Shown: piece by piece, positions 50,465-60,325 of the stretch
How positions within the stretch are numbered: position 1 is the stretch's first letter
How the letters are laid out: each line of letters starts with the position of its first letter
Assembly (NCBI GenBank): GCA_030374805.1
Contig: JARGSG010000251.1
Coordinates: forward strand, 1 to 64,000
Direction of reading: 5' to 3'
DNA from: Gracilaria gracilis
Taxonomy: Eukaryota; Rhodophyta; Florideophyceae; Gracilariales; Gracilariaceae
DNA: 64,000 nt
Made by a program: the position numbers and the translations under genes
The notes under the pieces: generated by a model
Seen by the model: the letters and a program-made list of their open reading frames with translations, nothing else
Database searches by the model: none
What the model was told of the DNA's origin: nothing

Positions 50465-51360
50465 TTACATCATGCTGCAGCAGCTGTTTTGCTTCTTGGC
50501 AGTCTGGTGTCAAGGGAATCGACGAAATGGGAACACAAGAAGGAATGTTAGTTACTGCAAGAGACCGAAGCGACGGAGGGGATGTAACAGGCGCAACGTA
50601 CCTTATAAAACCTGCGTTTTGTAGACATTGGGGTGCAAGATCCGATGGAATGCACGTAGGAAATGTTAGATGTGCAAGAAAACGAGGGCTACGTAATACG
50701 AATCGCATGTGAACACGACTTGAAACGTACATTTTGGACTGCGCGGAAAGGTCGGTACTCTTCTCTACCAAATTGTCAAGCTTAACGCCACGCTCAAGCA
50801 CGCCATCAATAGTCTTGTGCAAAATAATCTTTGTCTCATCGAGGTCTTTTTGAATCTTCGTGATAGCATCAGCTTCATGTGGATCTTGATACTTGCGAAT
50901 CATTTCTTCAAGCGCAGGAAAAGGCAATGGTTCGGCGGTAGAAAGCCATGTCGCTTCGGGATGAGCTTCCATGAAGTCATGTTGCATCTTCATTAGCAAA
51001 GTAAACGCCACGCGTGAAGGATACTCTCTGTCACACACGGCGACGGCGGACAGCCCATTTGAACGCACGTGCACGTGAACGAGATAGCCCTCATGTTCAA
51101 CAGAGCTCCTCTGACCGAGTTCAACGCGCTTGCCGACTGTCCTTGAGACGAAAGTGGTGAATTGTTTAACGCTGAGGTACGGGAAGTCGAGAGGGTGAGC
51201 GGGCGGAACACAGAAAGCAAATCTATGAAGCAGACTGAAGCAGAACGTACCTCTCGCGCTGAAAGAAGTTGAAGTCGTCGAGCATGTAGGCAGAGACCAG
51301 AGTAGTAGCGTCAGCCTCTTGGGGTAAAGCGCGCATCAAAATGAGCGAAAGAATCTTCAT
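50465..51360 (-). CDS. YKT6: R-SNARE YKT6, four exons including a 10-nt microexon
   Basis: YKT6 is a lipid-anchored SNARE for fusion at Golgi, vacuole/lysosome and endosome membranes. The exons are 51251..51360, 50731..51171, 50602..50611 and 50465..50503. Introns 1, 2 and 3 (79, 119 and 98 nt) all start GTACGT. The joined protein is 199 residues, the usual length. It has a longin domain (MKILSLILMRALPQ ... FNFFQRES ... EYPSRVAFTLL), the SNARE motif with central Arg (LDETKIILHKTIDGVLERGVK), then SKM-FYK-TAKKQNSCCSMM. The last four residues form a CAAX box (CSMM) and the cysteine before it is the likely palmitoylation site. The microexon supplies the third base of the Met codon plus Phe-Tyr-Lys, exactly the residues conserved in the family. 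Without splicing, the frame would read on into unrelated sequence. Confidence 0.95.
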
Positions 51361-51586
51361 GACGCGTTTCAACGAAAAACGAAACGACGGATGAAGAACA
51401 GGGCGGTGAAAGGAGCGAATAAGTGTGACGCGGGCAACTGAAGCTACAAAAGAGCGCCTGGCGCACGCACAACAATAAAGTTAACGCGAGCGGTGTCGGG
51501 ACAGCGTGCATAACAGCAGCTTACAGCCACGACTCACACGCGACGTCGTCCACAACGACAGCAATGGCATTTTTATTGGCTTCTCT

Positions 51587-52075
51587 CTATAGGTCCGGAA
51601 CGCGGATGATGGGCACCGTTTCCACGCCACCAATCGCCCACACCGCCACCACCAACGCCAGTACGCCCAGACTAATCCATAGGATCCAGTTCTGCGCGTA
51701 CGGGCGAACCACTTCGTCGCGCAGCTTCTGCTTCAGGCGTCCGTCAATCTCTGGAGCTTTTTGGCGCTCATCGGTTGCGTCAGAAAGTGTGACGGAAGCA
51801 TCCATCCAGTAATCCTCACCTGACTCTGGCGACGCGTCTCGCCGTACCAATGGAATTGACTCCAGCTTTTCCCAGTCCACAGGGTCGTCATCGACTTCAC
51901 GTCTGCGACGACGTCGCATCGGCTTAGGCGGCGAGTTGCGTCTGCGCTGCGACTCTGTTCGCAAGTTTGTCGGGTCATTTGGCGGCGTGGCGGAACAAAC
52001 TGCATGCGAAACGCGCCGCGAGATACGCACCGTCCTCGTCAGGAACGGCGACGAAACAAACGCTGTCCGCGCCAT
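51587..52075 (-). CDS. Putative plastid single-pass membrane protein
   Basis: The product is 162 residues. The N-terminal ~30 residues (MARTAFVSSPFLTRTVRISR) have the composition of a plastid transit peptide, or less likely a mitochondrial one. A very basic stretch (PMRRRRRRE near 52 to 60) precedes an acidic region with EDYWMDASVTLSD. The C-terminus has KLRDEVVRPYAQNW, then one membrane helix (ILWISLGVLALVVAVWAIGG, about 130 to 150) and a short tail. The EDYW ... helix arrangement recalls conserved small thylakoid or envelope proteins, but I cannot name the family. The ATG at 52075 is the first in frame. It is divergent from the photolyase homologue. Confidence 0.55.
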   Translation of the reverse strand: MARTAFVSSPFLTRTVRISRRVSHAVCSATPPNDPTNLRTESQRRRNSPPKPMRRRRRREVDDDPVDWEKLESIPLVRRDASPESGEDYWMDASVTLSDATDERQKAPEIDGRLKQKLRDEVVRPYAQNWILWISLGVLALVVAVWAIGGVETVPIIRVPDL

Positions 52076-52492
52076 TGTACCTGTTTACGCGAAGCTTCCT
52101 AGTTGCCAAACTCGTAGTACAGAAGCGAACTACTGCAGCATGACTATCTACGCGGCGCGACCTGCATCTGCTCGATGCAGCAGCGCTCGTGCGGTGAAGT
52201 GTGTGGCGCGGCAGAAGCGTGAACGGAGCCCTTTCCCGCGCGCAGCACGAATCGCAACGCGGCAAACGAAACCGCCGCACCATGCTTTTCGCGCCACGTG
52301 TACAGCGCACGCGCATGAAGCTCATCTCGCCCCGTCGCATCTGTGATCGCTCCAGTCGCTCCTGGCTCACCTCATCACCGTCCGAAGCTCGGACTTCGAA
52401 CGTTGTGACGTGCCGTTATCCGCCTCCTCCAGCTCCAGTCCGCCTTCGCTGTATCCCCGTCGTCGAGCGCAATTCAATCGTCCCAGTCCACC
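52076..52492. promoter_or_regulatory. GC-rich divergent promoter region
   Basis: About 420 bp between the plastid membrane protein and the photolyase homologue. It is GC-rich, with many CGCG words. Open frames here are by-products of that composition. No distinct motif was identified. Confidence 0.35.
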
Positions 52493-53713
52493 ATGTCGCC
52501 TCCATCTGCTGCTGGATTCGTTGGCTCTACGCCTACCGCGCGTGCCCGCGTAGCTTTGCCCGGCGCGGCGCGGACGCCGTTGCCGCATTCGCTGCCGCCG
52601 CTCGCTAGTGTGAGGATGGCTGCCGTTGCCGCTGCGCCTAATGTGTCCACCCGACTTGTGCCGTTGCGTCATTCCGCAGGGTTTTTCGACGATGGAGCGT
52701 TGGGCAAAGGCTTGGATAAGGTGGTGGTGCTGTTCCGTTCCGATTTAAGACTTGATGATCACCCGGCTTTGTCTTATGCCTTGGAGGATGCCAAAGATGT
52801 CGTGCCCGTATATTGTTTCGATCCTAGGCATTTTGGAAAGACTGATTATGGTTTCCAGAAGACTGGCAAGTACAGGGCGCGCTTTTTAATTGAGAGTGTC
52901 GACGACTTGAGAAAGTCTTTGCGTGCCAAGGGCAGTGACCTCATCGTGCGAGTTGGACGCCCGGAACAGGTCGTGCCAGAGTTGTGTCGCTCCATCAACT
53001 GCCGTCATGTGTTTGCACACAAGGAGGTTACTCATGATGAGCAGCAGGTCGAGGTTGCCTTGGAAGAAGCCCTCAAGAAGAATGGCGCCGAGCTGTCCAC
53101 CTTCTGGGCCAATACCCTATACCATGAGGATGACCTTCCTTTCCCGATTCAGAGCATCCCTGACGTATACTCTGACTTCCGTGAGGCTGTTCAGAAGTCG
53201 GGTACCATTCGTACTCCGTTACCTACACCTGACTCTTTCCCGTCTCTTCCCAATGGTGTCAAACCAGGAGATGTCCCCACCCTTCGCCAACTTGGTATTG
53301 AAGATTCTCCACTTGCATCCAAATCTGAGTCTTGCAAGACGTCAACCGCGGGTATTTCCTCTGTGACCGGAGGGGAGACTGAGGCTATGTTGCGTGTCCA
53401 AGCGTATGTGGACGAGAGTAAGCGTTTTGATGCTGCCTTATCCCCTAGAGCACAGGTTACTTCTCACCTTGGAGCTGACTTCTCGTGTCGTATCTCACCA
53501 TGGCTGGCACTTGGATGCATCTCACCAAGAAGGATCTTCGATGAGATGAAGAAGGCGTCACCGAGACCACATACGCTTGTCACCTCTACAACGTACTTTG
53601 AACTCGTGTGGCGTGATTTCTTTAGATATATTACGGCCAAGTATTCTGGTAAGAGAAATGCTGCTGCGGCGCGGAGTGGTAATATGTCTCAGCGGGTTGC
53701 CGTGCGTACTTAG
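52493..53713 (+). CDS. Cryptochrome-DASH / PHR2-type photolyase homologue lacking the C-terminal half of the FAD domain
   Basis: The product is 406 residues. The first ~60 resemble an organelle presequence (Ala/Arg/Ser-rich). From about residue 76 the photolyase alpha/beta domain is clear: VVLFRSDLRLDDHPAL, VPVYCFDPRHF, FAHKEVTHDEQQVEVA, and LPFPIQSIPDVYSDFR. The FAD domain begins near 295 (GGETEAMLR), with SCRISPWLALGCISPRRI and TYFELVWRDFFRYIT, and then stops after about 20 low-complexity residues. Missing are the TGYP-(F/L)-(V/I)DA segment, the Trp electron-transfer residues and the rest of the FAD pocket, about 150 residues. A possible donor GTAAGA sits at 53655, but no continuation was found in the next 1.1 kb. 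It may be a truncated gene with a reduced role, a pseudogene, or a gene whose later exons are displaced. Confidence 0.8.
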   Translation: MSPPSAAGFVGSTPTARARVALPGAARTPLPHSLPPLASVRMAAVAAAPNVSTRLVPLRHSAGFFDDGALGKGLDKVVVLFRSDLRLDDHPALSYALEDAKDVVPVYCFDPRHFGKTDYGFQKTGKYRARFLIESVDDLRKSLRAKGSDLIVRVGRPEQVVPELCRSINCRHVFAHKEVTHDEQQVEVALEEALKKNGAELSTFWANTLYHEDDLPFPIQSIPDVYSDFREAVQKSGTIRTPLPTPDSFPSLPNGVKPGDVPTLRQLGIEDSPLASKSESCKTSTAGISSVTGGETEAMLRVQAYVDESKRFDAALSPRAQVTSHLGADFSCRISPWLALGCISPRRIFDEMKKASPRPHTLVTSTTYFELVWRDFFRYITAKYSGKRNAAAARSGNMSQRVAVRT

Positions 53714-54893
53714 TTTCGTTTTTTTTGCTTACGGGCGTGTGTTGGTGCGTTGATGTAGAATGTACGGATTGTATTCTTGTGCGGATGAACAGCATCATCT
53801 TAATCCATGACGGTTACTGGTGAGTAGAGACGCGGTGCTTTGGTTCAAATCTCACAATCCAGTTGTCATCTTTGGTGCATGAAATGCTCCATCACCTGCT
53901 CTTGCTGTAAACGTTGAGATCCTCAAGGCCATCACAATGCAGATGATGTTGGCATTCTTCGAACGCCCAGTAGGCAAATATTGGAAAACATCTTTGCCAG
54001 TACAGTAGTCGCTTTCCTAGCTTGTTACGCTGAATACAGAGCACTGTTATCCGCTCACCCAGAGTACTGTAGGTGATGAGGGAGAGGTGATGAGGGAGGG
54101 GGTTTCCTCTCTTGCTTGTGAAATACACGAATCCTGAGTCTGTGTTGCATGAAATTCATGTTCATGGTTAACTTTTTGATGATCTAGCAAATGCAATGCG
54201 TGTTGCATTGGAAGGACTTCTGGAAACTCAATGTGACTGACCAACCTTCGCACAGTTGGCGGTGGACCCTTTATTCTGACCAATCCCGAGATGACGCTCA
54301 ACGAACGCTAATTTTCCCCCTACCGTGGATTACCATTTTTGGCTTTCGAAGCCGGGTATTGGATGATAATATGCGTTTTGAAGTGAAGGGGGGTACGTGT
54401 ACGATGGATGACTGAGGGTTAAGAGGGCTAGCCAACTCCGGAATCGCTCTGCTTTGCTGTCAAGTCTATTTGGTCTATATTAGCAAGGGTATCGTGAAAT
54501 TGTCTCGTTCACGAAACTGGACTCCTGCGAATGCAATGGATAAGTCCTTTTATCAGCTCACCAATGGACAGCTATATTCCTGTTGAAGAATGACTACTTG
54601 GAGTTATAGAATTTTTACAACTACTTCGATGAGTAATTCTCCCTGAGTTCTGGGATAGGGAACTCAGGATCACAGGAAAGAAGTTGCCAATCGTACTTAC
54701 TCTCTTGTTGCGGCATTATCAGCTCAGTTGTTGTGAAGATTGGCGGATGATTTTTTAGCACAGACGTTTGTAACTCTTACCATCGCAGGCAACGCGTCAT
54801 CAGTTCGAAATTTGCATTCAGCGCAAGCACGTATTGTATTGTGTTCCAATTCTAGGCTCTTGTGTTGTTATGCTTTCCCTATGCCTCAGAGGT
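53714..54893. other. 1.2-kb intergenic region without a recognisable gene
   Basis: Includes a short tandem duplication GGTGATGAGGGAGAGGTGATGAGGGAGG near 54072..54100 and a TACGTGTACG word near 54393. No photolyase-like sequence is found here on either strand. Confidence 0.45.
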
Positions 54894-55823
54894 TTATATG
54901 GATGCGGCCAGTAAAGGGTATTTCTGTGCTGAAACAAGCTTCTGCTTTTGATCCGAATCAAATCCTTCGAGTCTTAGTGATGAATATTTCAGTGACCTGC
55001 CGTTCAAAAATGTTTGCTTTCTATGTGTCTCCCAGCGAACAAGTATGGATTCCGGTATACCTGTAATCGAAAGGCAATACGAAAGATCGAGAAACTGTAG
55101 CTGTGGTAATCTCTCACCCATATCGTCAGGTAACTGTTTTGCAATGGCAAGGCTTTTTGACAGGTTCAGGTATCGCAATTTCTTCAGGGTGAAGATGCTC
55201 TCTGGCAAACGCTGATAGGGACAGGAACTTAGGCTGAGTCGAAGCAAACCAGAGCACCCGCGAAGCGCTTCGCCTAAATCTTCTAGCTGCGGCTTGAAGA
55301 GATGACAAAACTTGATGCTTAGATGTTTCAAATCGCGCAAATGCCACAGATGCTTCATTGGGGAAATGGAACAATGACAGGCTGAAAAGCTTCTCACGGT
55401 TGAAAATTCTACTGGACTGCAACCGTATCTGTATTCACGATTCTTCAACCGACTGCTGTCCTTCCATTGTTCCCAAAGCGGTTGCAGCTGATCACATCTC
55501 TTACGCATTAGTTGTTGGATTGAGCATCGAAGCTGCGGTGTTCCTCCATCTAAACCAGCCAGACGAGCATTCATGAGATCTAAAATTGGTAACTGCTCCA
55601 ATATTTTTTGTTGAACGTCTTGACTCACGTTGCTCCAGCCAGGCAAATACTGCCTGCTCTTCTGACGGTATGAGCATGTCTCTTTTTGAATTCGTGGAAC
55701 CTTTTCTCGGAAAGTGTTTCGGGAGGGCCCTCGAGCCGTACGAGCGACTCCCGCTGCATTCTTCTTCTTCACTCCCAAGCACAACAGAATTTGTTTCTCT
55801 CTTTTCCGGACACTGATTCCCAT
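54894..55823 (-). CDS. Leucine-rich-repeat protein with a possible F-box
   Basis: The product is 309 residues. The N-terminal ~55 residues are basic. About residues 60 to 95 (LPGWSNVSQDVQQKILEQLP-ILDLMNARLAG) fit the pattern of an F-box helix bundle, though weakly. From about 160 to 260 at least four leucine-rich repeats follow: LWHLRDLKHLSIKFC, LRGCSGLLRLSLSSC, LKKLRYLNLSKSL, and LPQLQFLDLSYCLSITGIP. The last repeats resemble FBXL or plant-type LRRs. F-box LRR proteins select targets for SCF ubiquitin ligases; if the F-box is not real this is simply an LRR scaffold. The ATG at 55823 is used. Confidence 0.6.
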   Translation of the reverse strand: MGISVRKREKQILLCLGVKKKNAAGVARTARGPSRNTFREKVPRIQKETCSYRQKSRQYLPGWSNVSQDVQQKILEQLPILDLMNARLAGLDGGTPQLRCSIQQLMRKRCDQLQPLWEQWKDSSRLKNREYRYGCSPVEFSTVRSFSACHCSISPMKHLWHLRDLKHLSIKFCHLFKPQLEDLGEALRGCSGLLRLSLSSCPYQRLPESIFTLKKLRYLNLSKSLAIAKQLPDDMGERLPQLQFLDLSYCLSITGIPESILVRWETHRKQTFLNGRSLKYSSLRLEGFDSDQKQKLVSAQKYPLLAASI

Positions 55824-56432
55824 TTTCGACAGACAGGTGCATTGGGAGACACTTTCCTGGTTGAACTCCTATTTATGAAGCCAAGAGCAAGAATTGACAA
55901 CGGATCGACAATTCGACATGAACAAAAATCACGCGTGACATATTTGACAGCTTGTCCCAGAATGCCAACTGTATTGCAGTCACGTGACTCGCTCTGATGT
56001 CAACTCGGACTCCGGCCTCGTCTCGGAGCGAGCAGGCTCCTGCTGGAGAGACCTGTGGGTGCCAACTGGACGACCAAAGTTTGAACTTCGAAGTCTCGCA
56101 GCAGACGCAATCCCCACGATCAGCCAACGATTGGAAGCGACAACCTTCTCCACGTTGTAGTTTCATTCCTGAATGGCTAGCTGTCTTCGTTTCTTTGTGT
56201 GCGCACGGAAGAGTTCCATTCCATCTTTATCTGGTTGCGCCCTAGCCTGTTGATGTAGAAGAACAAGTTTTATTCCAATTACAATCATCCAAATTGGGGC
56301 CTAAGGCTGGCATGTCCTGTGCAACTCCTCTCTCCATCACCACCTGAAGTCTAACTTCATAGAGAGTCATGCCGGAGTCCATATCCCTGTGGCAAAGAAC
56401 CTGCGTTCGAAAGAGATATAGCGAAAGAAGGG
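55824..56432. other. Intergenic region between the LRR gene and a small membrane protein gene
   Basis: Divergent promoters are expected. No recognisable gene, RNA or repeat. Confidence 0.4.
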
Positions 56433-56795
56433 ATGGATGAGGGCTCGAGATTAGAGGCACTGTCCACTTATTACTGCTTCTTTACACGAGCCGGATGGTG
56501 GCGTTTAGAACGAAGTTTCACGAAAGAGAGAGGACGACTGCATCACAAGACGGTACCGTTGGTACTTGTCACGTGCTGCGTTGCCATCTGCATTTCTGGT
56601 TTTGTTGTTGCAGTAAAGGATATCTATCGACTTGTCGACTACGGACTAGTTGCATTGCTTCTGGCGAGAGCTGCAAAGCCGGCAGCAGAGTTGCGTGAAC
56701 GTATCATAGCCCCCGTTACCTCTTTACTAAGAGAGTCTTTGGACGGTCTCTTTGAGCATCCCCAGCCACATAGATATGTGAGCAAAGCTGAATGA
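56433..56795 (+). CDS. Small predicted membrane protein, unknown
   Basis: The product is 120 residues from ATG 56433. A hydrophobic segment (VPLVLVTCCVAICISGFVVAV, about residues 41 to 61) is followed by IYRLVDYGLVALLLARAAKP, possibly a second helix. The C-terminus has an amphipathic helix (ELRERIIAPVTSLLRESLD). No family is recognised. It could be a true small gene or the last exon of one. Confidence 0.35.
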   Translation: MDEGSRLEALSTYYCFFTRAGWWRLERSFTKERGRLHHKTVPLVLVTCCVAICISGFVVAVKDIYRLVDYGLVALLLARAAKPAAELRERIIAPVTSLLRESLDGLFEHPQPHRYVSKAE

Positions 56796-56897
56796 TTCAT
56801 CATGTTCTCGTCTTATGAGTATACGTTATCACCTGGCTACGAGATTGATACTGTCCCGAGGGCAGATATCACGAGCCGGTTGACAATGCTAAATAAC

Positions 56898-56999
56898 TTC
56901 TTCTTCTTCTTTAATTGGATAATGTATTCTAATTCCTAAATTCCTAACACAACGGAGATCTATCTTACAGATATTTCTCCCTCTTCAGAAAGGCCAGAA
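56898..56999 (-). mobile_element. 5'-truncated non-LTR retroposon, copy F, with 10-bp target-site duplication
   Basis: Minus strand: LAFLKREKYL and a stop, then ~50 nt and (GAA)n. GCTAAATAAC flanks both sides (56888..56897 and 57000..57009). The copy is only 102 bp, cut off exactly at the LAFLKRE codons, a textbook 5'-truncated insertion. Confidence 0.82.
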
Positions 57000-57407
57000 G
57001 CTAAATAACAATTCAAATAGTGAACATTCTCAGCTCATGAAGCTAAGACTATGTTGAAGTCCCCACATCGGAATGGATTGAGGATACCTGACATGATGAT
57101 GAATGGCAATACGAACTGTTCATACAACATATTTCAGTTCGCTTCCCGAAACTGTTTGTCAGTCGGATGGTATCGAAGATCTTCCAAGTTAATAACTATG
57201 ATATAGGAAGCAATACACCCCAAATGCCCCAAGCAGCCCCATACACAATGTGCTGTTTCCGATAACAAGTACCTTGAGCCCTTCTACATATGTAGAAGAC
57301 GTTGAGCCCGACAGGGACGAAAAAGTAAGATGATGAGAGAAATGATCAAAGAATGCTCCGTCAAAGCTATTGGCCGTGTATGTAAGCGGTGTACCAAGGG
57401 CAGTCGC

Positions 57408-57470
57408 CTCATTGCTTCGAATTATGAAGTAATAAACCACACTTAAGAAGAAGAATAATAATAAGTTGAG
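57408..57470 (+). mobile_element. 3' tail of a retroposon, copy E
   Basis: ATTGCTTCGAA, then AATAAACCACACTTAAG, then GAA and AATAAT triplets. It matches the 3' end of copy A closely, and only the tail is recognisable. The neighbouring sequence (57010..57797) shows no gene. Confidence 0.55.
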
Positions 57471-57797
57471 TTTAACCGGCTGTAGGCAACCGTTCCTGTC
57501 TCATTGACCCCTTTCTGTCTAGAAACAGAAATCCAACAACCAATGGGTTGTCCATGTGAAAACACTAATCATGTTCTTACTTCTGAACGAAGTCAGGAGT
57601 GCTTGTAAGGACTACCATACATGCGGCATGCTTGATAATGTTAAACACTTGACTAAACGCCAATGATCACCAAAAGTGTCAACAGTTTAGAGTAGCTTGC
57701 GAACCTGTGTTCAACTACCCAGGTACACATAAACACACTCTTGAAGCCAATCACTGTAGTGTCGTTCTATGCCATTAGCGAGAAAGAAATTCGACCT

Positions 57798-58361
57798 TTA
57801 AAGAGTAGATCTCTGCACAGATGAACTATTCAACATTTCTTCCATCCCAATCATTTCGGATAGCCACTTTATACAACTCCTGACTTCTTGGCGTAAACGC
57901 AAAGTTTCTTTCTTAAGACGTTCATTCTCGTCTTCAAGATCTTTGTTCATCACCATGAGTTGTTCCAAATGGTCCTTCATTTGATTGAATTGAAGAGCCA
58001 TTTTTTCTCTAAGCATGCTAGAACCCTTTCCTCTCTTTGATATATTTCGAGAATCTGTGCTGACACGATCATGCTGAGGGACAGCCTTTTCAATACCATT
58101 TTGTGAATTCGAGGAAAGTCGGTGGGAAGCGATACTCTTGGAAGGAATGTTCTCCTTGTTAACCACGGTCTGAGCACGAGGGTACTCTTTGTTACGCATG
58201 CAGTTATTCGTGGCGGCAGTTGCTCTTGCTGCTATTCCGAATGATGCCTGGTTGTTGTTCTTTCCAGAGAATGGTAGTGTCCCTGTGCAACCCATTGCTC
58301 GCCGTGCGGTAGGCCGATGTTTTACACTCATGGAGGGATTGGCAGCCGTATTGTTTTCCAT
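57798..58361 (-). CDS. Small coiled-coil protein, unknown
   Basis: The product is 187 residues. The N-terminal ~115 residues are polar and basic with no motif I recognise; KENIP near 69 resembles a KEN-type degradation signal. Residues 118 to 165 form a coiled coil with a leucine/hydrophobic heptad pattern (MKDHLEQLMVMNKDLEDENERL). The end (CIKWLSEMIGMEEML) could be a helix. The arrangement could suit a centromere/mitosis or transport adaptor, but nothing identifies it. The ATG at 58361 is the first in frame. Confidence 0.45.
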   Translation of the reverse strand: MENNTAANPSMSVKHRPTARRAMGCTGTLPFSGKNNNQASFGIAARATAATNNCMRNKEYPRAQTVVNKENIPSKSIASHRLSSNSQNGIEKAVPQHDRVSTDSRNISKRGKGSSMLREKMALQFNQMKDHLEQLMVMNKDLEDENERLKKETLRLRQEVRSCIKWLSEMIGMEEMLNSSSVQRSTL

Positions 58362-59039
58362 CTCCCAAAGAATCAGAAGGGTAAAGTATACCTAAACTTT
58401 ACCTCCTCCAGAATGCTATATGCGTCTTAGTCGTCGACGATCAACAATGTACGATCTTGAAGTGTAGATTGTTGAACGACGAAACTATAGCCACGGGAGG
58501 GAATGGATGATCTTAGGACTTGGGCAGCTTATCGTCTACGCTGTTCAGAGCTTGATCATGATGGTGGGCAGAGGAAATCTTGTGTCTCTGTTTTACTGTC
58601 TGTCATCTTTCAGAAATTGAAACGGCTACCACTGTAGATGCACCCCATTGTAACTACGCTAGCGTTCTCACAAAATTGTGAGTGTGAGCGAGAGTGAATA
58701 GGTACAACATACATTTCTTCGTGCAAACTTTCCCTGTTCAAAGCACGCTTTTACACCACTTCAGGGGCTTAGAATCTTAATTGCTGCGGGAACCATGTTA
58801 TTCGTTGGGCGAAATCCAATGTGAGATGTGAACAGAGCGCACGATTAGAAGAACGACGACAGCTCTCAGCTCTTTTGTTAATCTATCTCCGAAGTGAGCT
58901 GCACCGAAAGATGAGCATTGCCACCCTACGCTGTTGTTGCTGTTGTTCTTTATTGTAAGCCATCGTATGTCGACTAACACGCTAGGATGGTGTGATTAAT
59001 ATAATTTGCAACGTACCATCCGCAAAAGTCGAGACTGAG
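58362..59039. other. Intergenic region without a recognisable gene
   Basis: AT-rich with some short frames of about 60 codons. No repeats of note apart from GTTGTT words near 58930. Confidence 0.35.
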
Positions 59040-59130
59040 TTCTTCTTCTTCTACAGTGTGGTTCATTACTTCTTAATTCGATGTAACAGAAACTCTACTA
59101 TCTGCACATAGACCTCTCTCCTACAGAAGA
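59040..59130 (-). mobile_element. Non-LTR retroposon fragment, copy D
   Basis: Minus strand: CTTCTGTAGGAGAGAGGTC, then about 45 nt, then GAACCACAC and (GAA)n at about 59041..59052. It matches the end of copies A and B. The open frame running further (59066..59395) may include older element sequence but is not recognisable. Confidence 0.55.
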
Positions 59131-60325
59131 CCGTAAAAAGCGTTGCACCGCCCGTAAAAAGACGGAGAGAAGCAAACAAATTCACATCGACAGAACAGCT
59201 CTCACAAAGACCCGGGAGGTCGTTAAACTCGCCCAAGCGACCGGTCAGCTTGCCGGTCGCCGTCGCGGACCTGGGTGGTACGTCGTGAAAAGGCCCCCGT
59301 CTAACTGCACGCACGCAGTCGGCCACGAGCCTGTTTTCGGAAGAAGATCCAACCGCCCTTTCCCTGAATTTTTTCCCTCGAACGAAGAGCTTCAATGGAG
59401 CCTCTGGACAGGGGTTTTCCAGGGTTTTCTGGGATGGACTACGCTTGGGTCGGAAGATGACGCAGGCTACGCGCCGGTTCTTTTACCTGATCTCGCCGAC
59501 GATATAGGGGTTGGGTGGAAAGGACGTCGTTAATGGTTTCTTTGGCGACAAAAGCGGTACATGCGAAGCGCCTTGTCGTGGTGTACACCTTACGCGGCGA
59601 GCTCTAGAGGTTGAATGGAGAGGTTCAGTGAAGAAGAAGGCGATAATCGTCGCAAACGAAACGCTTCTGCGGTCGAAAACACCTTAGCTACCTAATACTT
59701 TCGTTGTACCATATTATAGCCCCGTGAGTGTAGCACGGCTACTGATTTGTGGTTTGTGGCTACGGTGTAGAGATAAGTGTTATAGGTTGTTGGGGTTCTT
59801 AGCATACCCCCGCGTACGAGTAATTCACGTACGCGTTTCATAAATGAGAGAGAGAGAGAGAGCTCTCACAAAGCTCTAGTTGTCTCGGCGAAATACATTC
59901 TAAAAATGATAGAACTTCATGTGCAACAGCAATCTTCTGGGCTAACAGAAAGTATAATTCGGCCTGGAGTACGGATACTGCATTGAGCATCTACGAAGGT
60001 AGGTTATAGAGACAGGAGCAAAAGGTGGTGTTTACTGCGCAAAGTGGTGGCTCTTAACTCCCGCGGTAGGTGGGGGGGGCAATGACGGCCCTGGTGGGGT
60101 CGTAATTGTCGTGGAACAACACTCATGTCGTGAGTGCGGCGGTTAGAGCTTCCTCGTGCCCGTGGGTTTGCGAACAATGAATTTGCTTTGCGTTATGCTT
60201 AAAGCCAATCGTAGTGTTCCAAAAACTGACTGTGGAAAGAAAACACGATAGTCGGGCAACAAGGTGAAGAAGAATTATATCCCGTAGCTGAAGAGAGCTG
60301 TGTCACCAATGGGTACTCGACAATC
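59131..60325. other. Gene-free stretch with a (GA)n tract
   Basis: (GA)n at 59845..59862. Multiple GC-rich and AT-rich segments, no gene. An open frame at 59285..59533 is opposite to the older element sequence and has no features. Confidence 0.4.

Noticed and set aside
50130..51074. A 314-residue SNARE-like protein with a novel C-terminal extension
   Set aside because: The extension is intron sequence. Splicing restores the exact conserved YKT6 end with its CAAX box.
53714..54893. Missing second half of the photolyase homologue
   Set aside because: Neither strand shows the conserved TGYP or Trp-rich segments here.
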